Counted from the stretch's first letter, positions 33,901-42,309 are shown. The stretch is 64,000 nt of DNA from an uncultured Flavobacteriales bacterium (GCA_913054135.1 CAJXJK010000010.1:1-64000); one strand, 5' to 3'. The notes: generated from the sequence alone by a model not told the origin. Program-made: numbers and translations.

Positions 33901-34549
33901 CATTATTTCCTAAATCGCAGATGATTACTTTATCATTTATTGCATCATATTCAACGCCTGTTATTTGACCAGAGTTATCATAAATTTGAAGGGCAGTTCC
34001 TGTACCATCAAGGTTACCACTATAAAGTCCACCTCCACTGGCAGTGAAAAACATTCTATTATTAGCCGCGTCTATGTCTAAATCGTGATGTTCACAACAC
34101 ATTCCACTTGCATTAGGCAGTGTAGCATTACCTCCACCTCCAAAGGCATCTGCTGTCATTATTTCCCACTCGTTTCCACCAGGAACATAAATTTGCTCAT
34201 TTGTAGGTTCAAATTCTATTCCTACCGGACCTTCAGATTGACCGATAAAAGAGCTATATAATACCGTCATATTCGATCCATCTGGGTCAGAAGTCCAAAC
34301 CTGATCACTATTTACAGCTGTAATCACAAGTTTTATTGGTTTCGCAAAATATACGCTCGCTAGAGCACAAAAATCAGTAGAAGCATTATCAACTGATGTT
34401 GCTGGAACGGTAACATTTCCTGTTCCATCTAAATAAACTGTAATGTCTTGACAAATTGCTGTCGGTGCCGTTACGTCCGGAGCACATTGAGCTTGAGCAC
34501 CCAATGAAGCTAGGATTAAACTACCACACAATAAAATATTTTTAGTCAT
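30950..34549 (-). CDS. Large secreted protein: HYR domains split by beta-propellers, SprB repeats, T9SS type A
   Basis: 1199 residues. After a signal peptide (to about 20) come a first HYR-like half (28-67), a YWTD/NHL-like beta-propeller (about 68-337; repeats such as GVEYDAINDKVIICDLGNN, QVAIDPATNRVWWTNRDTD), the remaining HYR half (LDFDCNDLGANIVDLVA, 338-379), a second HYR half and a second propeller (405-657), its remaining half (658-718), one uninterrupted HYR (720-800), four SprB repeats each carrying an Asp-rich insert like DWDNDGTGDFDDTEDL, and a type A sorting domain (about 1125-1199). Surface adhesion or calcium-dependent structure is a reasonable guess. The two propellers are paralogous copies. 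Single-gene unit with promoter box and terminator. Confidence 0.88.
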   Translation of the reverse strand: MTKNILLCGSLILASLGAQAQCAPDVTAPTAICQDITVYLDGTGNVTVPATSVDNASTDFCALASVYFAKPIKLVITAVNSDQVWTSDPDGSNMTVLYSSFIGQSEGPVGIEFEPTNEQIYVPGGNEWEIMTADAFGGGGNATLPNASGMCCEHHDLDIDAANNRMFFTASGGGLYSGNLDGTGTALQIYDNSGQITGVEYDAINDKVIICDLGNNEIVSMNPDGTGAVVLYDNADGVSGPRQVAIDPATNRVWWTNRDTDEIYDGTLDGLATANVTWSGQSGIYGIHFDPITNGLLWVTFGANDEVHSGASDGSGVVTTLISGSYGGFRDVTIAGSTTPALSLDFDCNDLGANIVDLVALDVAGNSDTCSATITVLDTISPIANCQDGIVEIDQNGNGIIFENLVFYSTVQSGSISSITQDGNSPTTVFPSTGSHAIGMDYEAGEIFFGGGQSQNIKKGDLQSGLLSNLGNSSTFNSTHDVAVDATNNRYFFTSSYDGVYAADLNGIAPAVQIATSNNAIRGVAYDPIGDKVYYVDNSDEVFSVNPDGTGGTLIYDNADGLSDPRQIDIDPANNRLWVTNYGNDEILMGSLDGVATLTAIYSGENSPFGIDYEPNSEMLFWANTSGEVRKALGDGTGTPISIATGIGGLRGVLAVNGVGNAITDNGSTDNCGSLTATTVPATFDCSDIGSTIAVTTTFTDESGNSSSCVSNVTVEDNIPPVIDCLADISVTTNTAGCAAIVTWTTPTATDNCGAVIMVSSHNSGDTFPLGTTTVTYSATDGSSNGSVCTFDVIVTSDLAVAATQVDVLCFGDTTGSIDITVTGGTAPYTYDWDNDGTGDFDDTEDLINIGAGTYIGQLMDDNGCTDGGTVTINEPATAIDATILTQTDVTCGGTDGAIDIQTTGGTGAYTFDWDNDGTGDFDDTEDLAGLDIGDFELIVQDANMCPDTVNVTLVNIGAATVTGVSVDPTCNGGADGTIDVTVTGGTAPYTYDWDTDGTGDFDDNEDLIALSAGTYNVSVMDAGGCITLLAVTLTDPAGMTLSSVITHELAGSDGEIDLTVSGGTSPYTYDWDNDGTGDTDDTEDLTGLIAGTYTVEVADANGCTETLVVTVNSQLSIADADFSYSVYPNPTNGMVTIDIEGNPLNASINILSLDGKLIQSTSVNQEKIKLDLNGLSKGIYIIELTGNDYKIPTRIILQ

Positions 34550-34573
34550 AACTTTTGTTTAAGCGTTGAAGCC

Positions 34574-34581
34574 CAAATATA
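34574..34581 (-). promoter_or_regulatory. Promoter -7 box for the HYR/propeller gene
   Basis: The minus strand reads TATATTTG, matching TAnnTTTG, 24 bases before the ATG at 34549. Confidence 0.5.
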
Positions 34582-34729
34582 ATTAAGAAGCTTCGTTAAA
34601 CCTATTTAAGTCAACTGATTGTTGTCATAAATTAGTTTTTATGGAATTTAGGTTCCTTTTGAATCAATGTTATGTACACTTCAAGTTTTTTAGAACTGAT
34701 GTATATAGCTTATCCATTAAATTGAAAAT

Positions 34730-35707
34730 ATGAAACCCATCATACTAATCCTTGCTTTCTTTTGCTCTGTGCTTTCTTTTGGAAATGATATTCTTCAAAA
34801 GACCAATATGCAGTCATATGAGATTAGTATTAAAACAACAGTTGAACATTGGGGCATGGGTGATTCTGAAACCAATTTGTTTTTGGCCTATTTAAAATCT
34901 AACGAGTATCAAAATTGTAAGAAATCGAAGGTGGATGAAACCGCTAAACTGGCGCCTTTAGGAAGGGTAGGAGATTCTTGCATTTACTATAATATCCCTC
35001 TAGGGAGAAAAAAGCTGTTTGGTAAAAAAGCGACTTTTCACAATGCGTTTGAACTAGAAACTTATGACGTTGAAGTTGATTTTGATAAGATTGACAGTCT
35101 TTATGAATATGACCCTTGTGACCCAAATGTTATGTTGTACACAAGTTCAAGCAAGCCGTTTATAGATATTGAGCAACCTTATCTTTTTGATATCTCTCAG
35201 GCTATCATGAACGAAAGCAGTGACATTTTAGATTATGCCGAAAGATGTTATTTATTTGTGGCAAGTAGGTTTGAGTATGGTGAACGAGAGTCTGGCTTCA
35301 AAACTTTGAATTATACCTTATTGAATCGTAAAGGTGATTGTGGCAACTTAAGTTCTGTTTTTATCACACTTTTAAGAATGCAAGGTATTCCTGCTAGACA
35401 CCTAATGGGTTTTAGACCAGATGGTGGTTTGCATGTTTGGGCAGATTTCTATCTTCAAAACTATGGATGGATTCCTGTTGATGTGACTTACAAACATGAT
35501 TATCCTTCTCAAGATTATTTCGGCAAAATAAAATTTGAGCACAATGGTTTTATTGTTCAAAGAGGAATTGCGCATCAAATTGACGTCTTAGATAGTCCTA
35601 AAAGAATTGCAGGCCTGCAAACATATACTTATGAGGTATCGTATAATAAGCCTCATCATGCAAAGGTCTACATTTCAAGAAAGGTAGATTGCGTTAAGAA
35701 GAGCTAG
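34730..35707 (+). CDS. Secreted transglutaminase-like (papain-fold) protein
   Basis: 325 residues with a signal peptide (about 1-18, VLSFG). The C-terminal half carries the transglutaminase-core triad: Cys in RKGDCGNLSSVFITLLR, His in GGLHVWADFYL and Asp in WIPVDVTYKH, spaced as in the family. Microbial members are often proteases or amide-bond enzymes rather than cross-linkers, so the reaction is left open. The N-terminal 150 residues hold strands with paired Cys (NCKKSK, DSCIYYN) and match no domain I know. It precedes the sigma factor gene by 121 bases on the same strand; a functional link is not shown by the sequence. Confidence 0.85.
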   Translation: MKPIILILAFFCSVLSFGNDILQKTNMQSYEISIKTTVEHWGMGDSETNLFLAYLKSNEYQNCKKSKVDETAKLAPLGRVGDSCIYYNIPLGRKKLFGKKATFHNAFELETYDVEVDFDKIDSLYEYDPCDPNVMLYTSSSKPFIDIEQPYLFDISQAIMNESSDILDYAERCYLFVASRFEYGERESGFKTLNYTLLNRKGDCGNLSSVFITLLRMQGIPARHLMGFRPDGGLHVWADFYLQNYGWIPVDVTYKHDYPSQDYFGKIKFEHNGFIVQRGIAHQIDVLDSPKRIAGLQTYTYEVSYNKPHHAKVYISRKVDCVKKS

Positions 35708-35828
35708 TTTACTTTATCTTCCTGACCACTTACTTCTCGGTTTAAATCAGTATCTTAAAAAATAATTTTCGATTAATGGGGTTACCTTTTTAAAAGGATG
35801 ACATAAAGAGGTACAAACTTCCCAAGTA

Positions 35829-36377
35829 ATGACAGATAACGAAATAATATCAGCTTTAAAATCGGGGCACAGAGAGGCCGCGCTTAAAGAGTTGTATAAG
35901 GAGTTTCCGAAAATTAAGGTGAATATCTTATCGTCTGGTGGAGACGAAGAAATCGCTCGTCATCTATTTCATGACAGCCTTATTCTTCTTATCGAGAAGG
36001 TAAACAAACCAGATTTTAAATTAACGGCGAAACTTTCTACTTTTTTATATGGAATCAACCGTTTTTTATGGAAAAACGAACTTAGAAAAAGACATAGAAG
36101 TCCAGAATTGGAATGGAAAGACACTTTGATTTTAACCGCAGATGAGATTGGATATAACGAGGAGAAAGAGGAAAAAATGCAAGTTTTAGAGAAGGTCTTA
36201 AATCAAGTTACAGAGAAGTGTAAAAAGATATTTGAACTCTTTTATTTTAAAAAGGAGAGTATGACAGACATTGCTAAAAAACTAGAGTTTTCTTCAGTGA
36301 ATTCAGCAAAGACACAAAAGTACAAGTGTATGGAGAAAGCCATACAGTTAGCCAAACAAAGTTTACCACAGACATGA
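35829..36377 (+). CDS. ECF-type RNA polymerase sigma factor
   Basis: 182 residues. Region 2 is seen in LFHDSLILLIEKVNKPDFKL followed by LSTFLYGINRFLWKNELRKR, the -10 recognition helix and its YGI-RFLWKNxLRK variant of the usual IARN motif; region 4 with its helix-turn-helix is in CKKIFELFYFKKESMTDIAKKLEFSSVNSAKTQKYKC. The order and size fit an ECF (group IV) sigma factor. Its stop overlaps the start of the next gene by ATGA, so the two are made together, the classic arrangement of sigma factor and membrane-bound regulator. Target genes are not apparent. Confidence 0.88.
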   Translation: MTDNEIISALKSGHREAALKELYKEFPKIKVNILSSGGDEEIARHLFHDSLILLIEKVNKPDFKLTAKLSTFLYGINRFLWKNELRKRHRSPELEWKDTLILTADEIGYNEEKEEKMQVLEKVLNQVTEKCKKIFELFYFKKESMTDIAKKLEFSSVNSAKTQKYKCMEKAIQLAKQSLPQT

Positions 36378-37453
36378 GATCAGAACTAGAAACATTAGAA
36401 CAAATAGACCAATATTTGGGAGGCAAAATGACCGCAGAAAATGCGGCTTCTTTTAAGGCTGAAATTGCTGCTGATCCTAAGTTGCAATCTTTGGTGAAAG
36501 ACCAACAACTATTAATTCAAACAGTAAATCGTCAAGCTTTAATGGCTGAAATTAATTCAGTTGCTGGATTAGGAGCTGCAGGTGGCGCCGCAGGAGCCGC
36601 CGGCTGGGGCATTGCGCAATGGGCTATAACAGCTCTAGTAGTAGCGGTAGTTGGAGTAGGTGGATACTTCATTTACGACAATTATCAATCAGAAGATTTG
36701 CCTGTTGATTCATCCGAAGAGTTTCTTGCTGAGAATTCAGTTGAAGAGTTTGCATCTGATACAGGTGATATCATTTCATTTGCAATGGAAGATGGGCTAG
36801 ATTCAGAATTGGAAGAAGAGGTGATTGACGCAAATGTTGATCATGAAGTTACCGACCGCAGTGATGGCGGAAATATTTCTGTTGACAAGAACATTGACAG
36901 AAATGATAATGTGAACACTATGGTTCCCTTCGTGACTGCTAATGACGTGAATGCAGTGAACAATAATGAAAAGGACGAAAAAGATCTTTCTCAGACGCCA
37001 GTACACAGTGTTGCCAAAAATAGAAAAGCAACTTATCCTGGAGGATTACTAAAGATGAAAGAATTCTTTAAAAAAGAAATGCGCTATCCAAGAACTCCAC
37101 GAGATAAAGGTCTTGCTGGTACCGTGAAAGTAAATTTCTTGGTGACTGCTGACGGGAAAATAATGGAGCTAGCATCAAATTGTTTTATTTTAAAAGATGC
37201 TGAAGGATTGAAATTGTCGCAGTTTAAGTATTCAAGTAACGGTAAATCTCGTAGAATCTTTGAAGACAAGGCTGAGGCCATTTTTAGAAAGTCTTCGCCT
37301 TGGACGCCGGCAACTAACGCTGAAGGAAATCCTACTCTATCAGAACAAACTTGGTATGTCAATTTTGATTTGAAAGGAGAGAGCTCTATTTATCAATTAG
37401 AGGAGGATGTTCTGCATGATGATTCAAAAATTATGATTGAAAGAAATCAATAA
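36374..37453 (+). CDS. Membrane protein with anti-sigma-like N-terminus and TonB-like C-terminal domain
   Basis: 359 residues from the ATG at 36374 (the track's start lies within the sigma gene). Residues 1-60 form a soluble acidic helical region (LEQIDQYLGGKMTAENAASFK) like the cytoplasmic part of Bacteroidota anti-sigma proteins, then a Gly/Ala-rich stretch and one membrane helix (WAITALVVAVVGVGGYFIYD, about 90-110), a long acidic periplasmic linker, and a TonB C-terminal fold (GGLLKMKEFFKKEMRYP...LAGTVKVNFLVTADGKIM). Coupling with the sigma gene makes an anti-sigma role likely; the TonB-like domain may sense an outer-membrane partner. No zinc-finger motif is present. Confidence 0.75.
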   Translation: MRSELETLEQIDQYLGGKMTAENAASFKAEIAADPKLQSLVKDQQLLIQTVNRQALMAEINSVAGLGAAGGAAGAAGWGIAQWAITALVVAVVGVGGYFIYDNYQSEDLPVDSSEEFLAENSVEEFASDTGDIISFAMEDGLDSELEEEVIDANVDHEVTDRSDGGNISVDKNIDRNDNVNTMVPFVTANDVNAVNNNEKDEKDLSQTPVHSVAKNRKATYPGGLLKMKEFFKKEMRYPRTPRDKGLAGTVKVNFLVTADGKIMELASNCFILKDAEGLKLSQFKYSSNGKSRRIFEDKAEAIFRKSSPWTPATNAEGNPTLSEQTWYVNFDLKGESSIYQLEEDVLHDDSKIMIERNQ

Positions 37454-37462
37454 GTCTTGATA

Positions 37463-38689
37463 TTACTTATACAACCAGTAAGTGGGGTTGATATTCGAAA
37501 TTCGTCCATCTGTGGTGATTTTTCTGATCTCAAAGTGGACGTCAGAAGTTCCAGATGAATTTATGAGTAGTGAGCCAATTTCTTTCTTAGCTACCACGTG
37601 ATCTCCTGCCTTAACATAGGTTTCTTGAAGATTAGAATAGATGGTTCTATAATTACCATGTTTAATGATTACGGCTTTTCCAGCACCCGGAATTACAATG
37701 ACAGAAGTCACATCACCCTCATACACTGCTCTCACAGTTGATTGTTTCACGGTAGTTATATCTACGCCATTATTTTGAGTAAAAACGTTCACATGAACGG
37801 GATGAGGTTGCTTCCCGAATCCTTTTGTAATCTCTCCTTTTTTAACTGGCCATGGCAAGCGCCCTTTGTTCGCCTCAAAGCCTTTGTTGTTAAGTTCAAC
37901 TTCTTTGGTGTCAGCTACCGAAGGTGGTTTTGAGTTATTCTTTTTTCGTTCAGCTAATATTTCTTTATTGATGGCGGCATTAATGGCTGCTTGAATTTCT
38001 TGAGATTTCTTTCTTTGTTGTGCCAATTCTTGCTTTAATTGTTGCTCTTTACCTTGCAAATTCTGAATGGTTGACTTTTGTTTCTCACGATCTCTAACGT
38101 AATTCTTTTGTTCTGAAACTTTACTACTGGCTAAATCTTGCTTTTCAATTCTTTTGTTTTCAAGTTCTTTTAAATTAATGCTGAGCGTTTCAATGTTCTT
38201 CTGAATTTTCAATATCTGGTCTTCTCTATATTTCTTGAGCTGATTGATATATTCCATTCTTTTATTCGCCTGATTAAAAGACTCTGAAGAGAGAATGAAT
38301 ACCAAAGAGGCGTTTTCATCACGCATTTTATAGGCCTGGCGAATCATCCTGCGATATTGTTCTTTTTGTTGTTCAATAAGAAGTTCAAGAGATACCACTG
38401 CCTTTGACATCTCATTAATATCTGAATCAAGATTAGCTAGTTGCTGCTCAATGGTATTTAGAAGGTCTTGTCTGTATTCAATTTTACGCTCAATTAAACC
38501 CAAATTGGCAGCTAAATTGTCTTGATCTTGTTTTGTGCTTTGTAATAATTTTTCAGTGAAATCAATTTTCTTGGCAAGTTCTTGCTGTTTCTTTTTTAAG
38601 CGGTCTGATTCTTTTTGCTGCGCAAATGAATAGCCAGAAAACAGCAGTAAACAAATCAATATGATCTTTGAGCCTTTCACTTTTTGCAT
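37463..38689 (-). CDS. EnvC-like murein hydrolase activator with degenerate LytM domain
   Basis: 408 residues: signal peptide (to about 23, GYSFAQ), a long coiled coil (about 25-250; ESDRLKKKQQELAKKI...), then an M23/LytM domain (about 285-408). The zinc motif expected as H-x-G-x-D reads NNGVDI, and the expected H-L-H-F-E reads DVHFEI, so two of the catalytic histidines are replaced. Such proteins do not cut peptidoglycan themselves but activate amidases at the division site. It overlaps the DUF4292 gene upstream by 13 bases and belongs to the TPR-DUF4292-EnvC run, an arrangement I know from other Bacteroidota. Periplasmic or envelope location. Confidence 0.9.
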   Translation of the reverse strand: MQKVKGSKIILICLLLFSGYSFAQQKESDRLKKKQQELAKKIDFTEKLLQSTKQDQDNLAANLGLIERKIEYRQDLLNTIEQQLANLDSDINEMSKAVVSLELLIEQQKEQYRRMIRQAYKMRDENASLVFILSSESFNQANKRMEYINQLKKYREDQILKIQKNIETLSINLKELENKRIEKQDLASSKVSEQKNYVRDREKQKSTIQNLQGKEQQLKQELAQQRKKSQEIQAAINAAINKEILAERKKNNSKPPSVADTKEVELNNKGFEANKGRLPWPVKKGEITKGFGKQPHPVHVNVFTQNNGVDITTVKQSTVRAVYEGDVTSVIVIPGAGKAVIIKHGNYRTIYSNLQETYVKAGDHVVAKKEIGSLLINSSGTSDVHFEIRKITTDGRISNINPTYWLYK

Positions 38690-39498
38690 TCACTGTATGA
38701 ATCAGGAATATTAAGTTTGATTGTTTTAGGGTCGTTGAGTTTCGGAGTGCCGTAATCTAAATTGATGAAAGTAGAATCCATTGGATTCAAAATTTTAATC
38801 TTCGTCTCTTTCGGAAAGTCAGAGCCATCAACTTCTTGACGTTCAGTATAGTCAATGACAATGTGTGTAAGCATAGATGGCGCATTAATTTCAATTTGTG
38901 CCAGTGCTAAAGTGCCACAATCCAACTTGTATTGTATGAATATTTCAGCTGCCTCTTCGTCTGACAAATTTTTCTCAACTAACTTCTTCATCATCTTTTT
39001 ATCATGAGATGCAAGCACGTAATAGTTTTCATTTTTGTGCGGATAAAGTTCAGTAGAATCTGTTAGGCCAAACGGTTTACCCAGAATCATATCTTGCAAT
39101 AATTTATAATCTAAAGCAATTCCGAATTGATCAGAAAATGACTTGAAGGTATTCTTAGAATAACACTTAGTGAGTTTATTGGTGAATGCTACTGTATCTT
39201 GATCTGCCAAATAAGCTGCACCAACAATTCCAGCTACTTTGAGCACCCCTGAAAAGGCTGAATCAGGCCTCATTTTCAAAGTTGTTTTGAATGATTGAGA
39301 TTTTTTGCTGTCCTTAACCTGACATGAAATTTTTGAATAGTAAAAAGTGTAATTTGTTTCACTCTTTGATTTCAAGAGATTCACTAATTCATCTGCATCT
39401 TTCTTGGGGCAATCAGCAGTTCCGCCAACTTTTCCAGTTTTACAGCCAATCAACAAAAAAATGGCAAAAAGGGTAGGTATGGCTATTCTATTCAGCAT
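38677..39498 (-). CDS. DUF4292 lipoprotein
   Basis: 273 residues with a lipoprotein signal (LLIGC, Cys19). I recognise the Bacteroidota DUF4292 family; its beta-rich fold recalls LolA/LolB-type lipoprotein carriers, but function is unproved. Visible are the strands around FYYSKISCQVKDSKKSQSF, MRPDSAFSGVLKVAGIVGAAY and FPKETKIKILNPMDSTFINL. Its position between a TPR lipoprotein and an EnvC-like protein, each overlapping by 11-13 bases, points to an envelope role. Probably outer- or inner-membrane anchored facing the periplasm. Confidence 0.82.
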   Translation of the reverse strand: MLNRIAIPTLFAIFLLIGCKTGKVGGTADCPKKDADELVNLLKSKSETNYTFYYSKISCQVKDSKKSQSFKTTLKMRPDSAFSGVLKVAGIVGAAYLADQDTVAFTNKLTKCYSKNTFKSFSDQFGIALDYKLLQDMILGKPFGLTDSTELYPHKNENYYVLASHDKKMMKKLVEKNLSDEEAAEIFIQYKLDCGTLALAQIEINAPSMLTHIVIDYTERQEVDGSDFPKETKIKILNPMDSTFINLDYGTPKLNDPKTIKLNIPDSYSECKK

Positions 39499-41221
39499 AG
39501 TAAGTTTTATCTGTCAATTTCTTATTAAGAAGTTTAGTATCTCGTCCGGCATTTTTGGCTTCTTGCCATTTTTCAAAGCTTTTTTCAGTTTCTCCTAATT
39601 TGAAAAGGGCGTCACCTAAATGCTCAATGAACATTGGGTCTTTTTCATAAATGAGTGCATTTTCAAAGTACTTTTTAGCGCTTTCAAATCCTTCAGATTT
39701 AAAGTGAATCGTGCCCATTGCATCCAATAAGTAAGAATTTGTTGGAGATTCAGCCAAGGCATTTTCTAAGGTTTTAATTGCACCATCTTTATCCCCAGTT
39801 TCCAGTTGAGTGTTTGCTTTAGAAGCATATAAATTACCATTGTAAGGATCTAGCTTTTGTGCTTCATCAAAGCTTTTAAAGGCTTGATCAAAATCTTTTG
39901 ACATAGCTGAGTTCTTACCCATTTGATGAAAAAACTCTGCTTTTAATGGGTCGTCATTTACTACCAAATCTTTACCAAGAAATAGCCATTCTTCAGCCGT
40001 CTCAAACTTTCCTGTTTCTCTGGCTCCGATTCCTGTCAGTAAGTATACTTCAGGTTGTGAGGGGTAAACATCTATTGCCTTTTCGCCATAAACTCTCATT
40101 TCTTCGTAATCTTCTAATTGGTAGTTAATGAATAATAGTTGTCGCCAGCTGTTATAGTTTCCTGGATTTATATCCGTCACAATTTTGAATTGTTTAGCCG
40201 CTTTTCTTTGTTCACCAGATTCTCTTAAAAATATGCCGTAAGCATAATGCATGGTGTCATTTTTAAGGTCTTCATCATAGATTATTGAATACAGTTTTTC
40301 AAGCCCAGTTTTAATTTGAGCCGCATCTTCATTTTCATTGAATGCGTATGGTTCTAGACCTTGAATGAGGGCGATTTTACGACTCATAATAACGTCATCT
40401 TCGGCAAATCCTTTTTCTAAGTATTCAAATGAACTTTCTAAATCACTATCTCGCAATTTGATATCTGCCATCATCAATAAAGCCTCACCTGATTTTGGAT
40501 GTGTGATTAAAATATCTTTTAAAGCTTTCTCGGCTTTGTCTTTTTGATTTGTTTTAAGAAAGTAATCAGCAATTACTAATCTATTTTCAATATTGTTTGG
40601 GCTGTCATCAATTAAAGACTGAAGCTCATTTGCAGCTGATTCTTCATCTTTTAGCTGCAGGTATAGATCATGTTTCGTTAAGCTCAGGTTAGGAGATTTA
40701 CCTGTTTCCACTTCTATTTCATCAAGCATTGCAATGGCTTTTTTGAATTGATTTGAATGAATCAAGCTTTCGGCATATCTAAACTTGATATCTAGGTTCT
40801 TTTCATCTTCAATGATTTTTGATAAGAAGTCGGCACTTTTGTGATAATCTCCCTTGTTGTAGTAAAGCTCACCCAACTTAATGATGTACCATTTGTTCTC
40901 ATTATCAATTTCGTAAGCCGCTTGTGCGTGAGATAATTCTTTATCAGGATGTCCCATCATTTGATGCAAATCAGATAAGGCATAATGGGCAGCATCACTA
41001 GATTGGTTTATGCTCAAGCACTTTTCAAAATGTCCCTCAGCTAAATCATAATTACCTCTCATTTTCTCAAGAATACCGAGATGAAAGTTCTTCTTGTATT
41101 CATCTTCAACAGCATGTTTCAGCTCTTTTTCTTTCAAGTCTTTTCCTCCTTTGCAAGAAGTCAAAAACGTGCCCGAAACGAGAGTTAAGGCTAAGAGTAG
41201 ATATGTGAGTCTTTTTGTCAA
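39488..41221 (-). CDS. Tetratricopeptide-repeat lipoprotein
   Basis: 577 residues. A lipobox (TFLTSC, Cys23) follows the signal sequence, then about twelve to fourteen TPR units run to the end, for example ILEKMRGNYDLAEGHFEKCLSI-type units, AHYALSDLHQMMGHPDKELS and AMGTIHFKSEGFESAKKYFE. TPR arrays bind other proteins, so this is probably an envelope scaffold. It overlaps the DUF4292 gene by 11 bases and starts directly after the nucleotidyltransferase gene (one base between coordinates), all on the minus strand. Similar genes lie next to DUF4292 in other Bacteroidota. Confidence 0.87.
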   Translation of the reverse strand: MTKRLTYLLLALTLVSGTFLTSCKGGKDLKEKELKHAVEDEYKKNFHLGILEKMRGNYDLAEGHFEKCLSINQSSDAAHYALSDLHQMMGHPDKELSHAQAAYEIDNENKWYIIKLGELYYNKGDYHKSADFLSKIIEDEKNLDIKFRYAESLIHSNQFKKAIAMLDEIEVETGKSPNLSLTKHDLYLQLKDEESAANELQSLIDDSPNNIENRLVIADYFLKTNQKDKAEKALKDILITHPKSGEALLMMADIKLRDSDLESSFEYLEKGFAEDDVIMSRKIALIQGLEPYAFNENEDAAQIKTGLEKLYSIIYDEDLKNDTMHYAYGIFLRESGEQRKAAKQFKIVTDINPGNYNSWRQLLFINYQLEDYEEMRVYGEKAIDVYPSQPEVYLLTGIGARETGKFETAEEWLFLGKDLVVNDDPLKAEFFHQMGKNSAMSKDFDQAFKSFDEAQKLDPYNGNLYASKANTQLETGDKDGAIKTLENALAESPTNSYLLDAMGTIHFKSEGFESAKKYFENALIYEKDPMFIEHLGDALFKLGETEKSFEKWQEAKNAGRDTKLLNKKLTDKTYYAE

Positions 41222-41222
41222 T

Positions 41223-42224
41223 TTAATCTATAGTTGTATAGTCTCCAATACTGATATCTCTTGCTGAACTTAATACGTTAGCGTGGTTACCTATCATTGA
41301 ATCTTTGATGTTTGCATTTTGGATTGTTGCATCCTTTTGTATGTTAGAATTCACAATTACCGAATTGGTTACCGAAGTATTTGCACCAACCGACACATGA
41401 GGTCCTATTACAGAGTTTGCAATTACTGCGCCATCCCCAATAAAACAAGGGGGTATGACAACTGAATTCTCTATTTTGGCCGAGTCAGAAACTAATTTAG
41501 TGTCTTTATCAAATTCTAAAACTCTTTGATTAGTATGTACCGTAACTACTTTATTACCACAATCAAGCCATTCAGTAACTTCTCCCGGTTTGAACTTGGT
41601 TCCTTTTTCAGTTAATCTTCTAAATCCGTCAGGTAATTGATATTCACCACCTTTCATGATGTTATTATCAATTAGATATTGCAATTCGGTTCTTAAACCT
41701 GCTCCATCTTTGATATAGTAAATACCAATCATTGCAAGATCAGAAACGAATTCTTTCGGTTTCTCAACAAAGTCTGTTATTGTCCCTTCTGCATCTAGTT
41801 TTACAACTCCAAAAGCTGAAGGATCCTCAATTTGTTTTACCCAAAGAACACCATCAACATTAGGGTCCATAGTAAAATCTGCTCTAAATAAAGTATCCGC
41901 AAATGCAACTACTACCGGTCCGTCAAGCATTTCTTGTGCACATAAAACAGCATGGGCTGTTCCAAGGGCTTCGTCTTGATAGTAGATGTTTCCTTTTGCG
42001 CCAAGTGATGCTGCTACTTCTTTCAATTCTGCTTCCACTTCAGCTCCAAAATCTCCAATAATGAATCCTATTTCAGTTACTTTTTCGGTAGATGTTTTAG
42101 CAATGTCTTCAACTAATCTATGAACGATAGGTTTTCCACCAACCGGTACAAGCGGTTTAGGAACGGTTAAGGTATGAGGTCTCAATCTAGATCCTCTTCC
42201 CGCCATGGGTACTATTATTTTCAT
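41223..42224 (-). CDS. Sugar-phosphate nucleotidyltransferase with left-handed beta-helix tail
   Basis: 333 residues from the ATG at 42222-42224; the ORF track extends 21 codons upstream into a repeat region and reads KRSTKSPAKRGRTK, which is not part of the family. N-terminal pyrophosphorylase signature IVPMAGRGSRLRPHTLTVPKPLVPVGGKP (Rossmann-like GT-A fold), then EALGTAHAVLCAQE and VAFADTLFRAD; the C-terminus has hexapeptide-type repeats (IENSVVIPPCFIGDGAVIANSVIG...) typical of a beta-helix. It makes an NDP-sugar from a sugar-1-phosphate for glycan synthesis. Which nucleotide and sugar cannot be read. First gene before the TPR-DUF4292-EnvC run. Confidence 0.87.
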   Translation of the reverse strand: MKIIVPMAGRGSRLRPHTLTVPKPLVPVGGKPIVHRLVEDIAKTSTEKVTEIGFIIGDFGAEVEAELKEVAASLGAKGNIYYQDEALGTAHAVLCAQEMLDGPVVVAFADTLFRADFTMDPNVDGVLWVKQIEDPSAFGVVKLDAEGTITDFVEKPKEFVSDLAMIGIYYIKDGAGLRTELQYLIDNNIMKGGEYQLPDGFRRLTEKGTKFKPGEVTEWLDCGNKVVTVHTNQRVLEFDKDTKLVSDSAKIENSVVIPPCFIGDGAVIANSVIGPHVSVGANTSVTNSVIVNSNIQKDATIQNANIKDSMIGNHANVLSSARDISIGDYTTID

Positions 42225-42230
42225 ATTCTT

Positions 42231-42309
42231 TTCGTTTTTCGTGCGTCCTCGCTTCGCGGGACTTTTCGTGCTTCGTTTTTCGTACATCCTCGCTTCGCGG
42301 GACTTTTCG
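42231..42309. repeat. Two 38-bp direct repeats with hairpin core
   Basis: Two 38-base units (42231-42268 and 42272-42309) with two mismatches contain CCTCGCTTCGCGGG, which folds into a short hairpin with one bulged T. A further inverted match, CGTTTTTCGTG at 42233-42243 with CACGAAAAACG at 42353-42363, encloses the second unit. They fill the space between the nucleotidyltransferase and dut genes. Confidence 0.8.
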
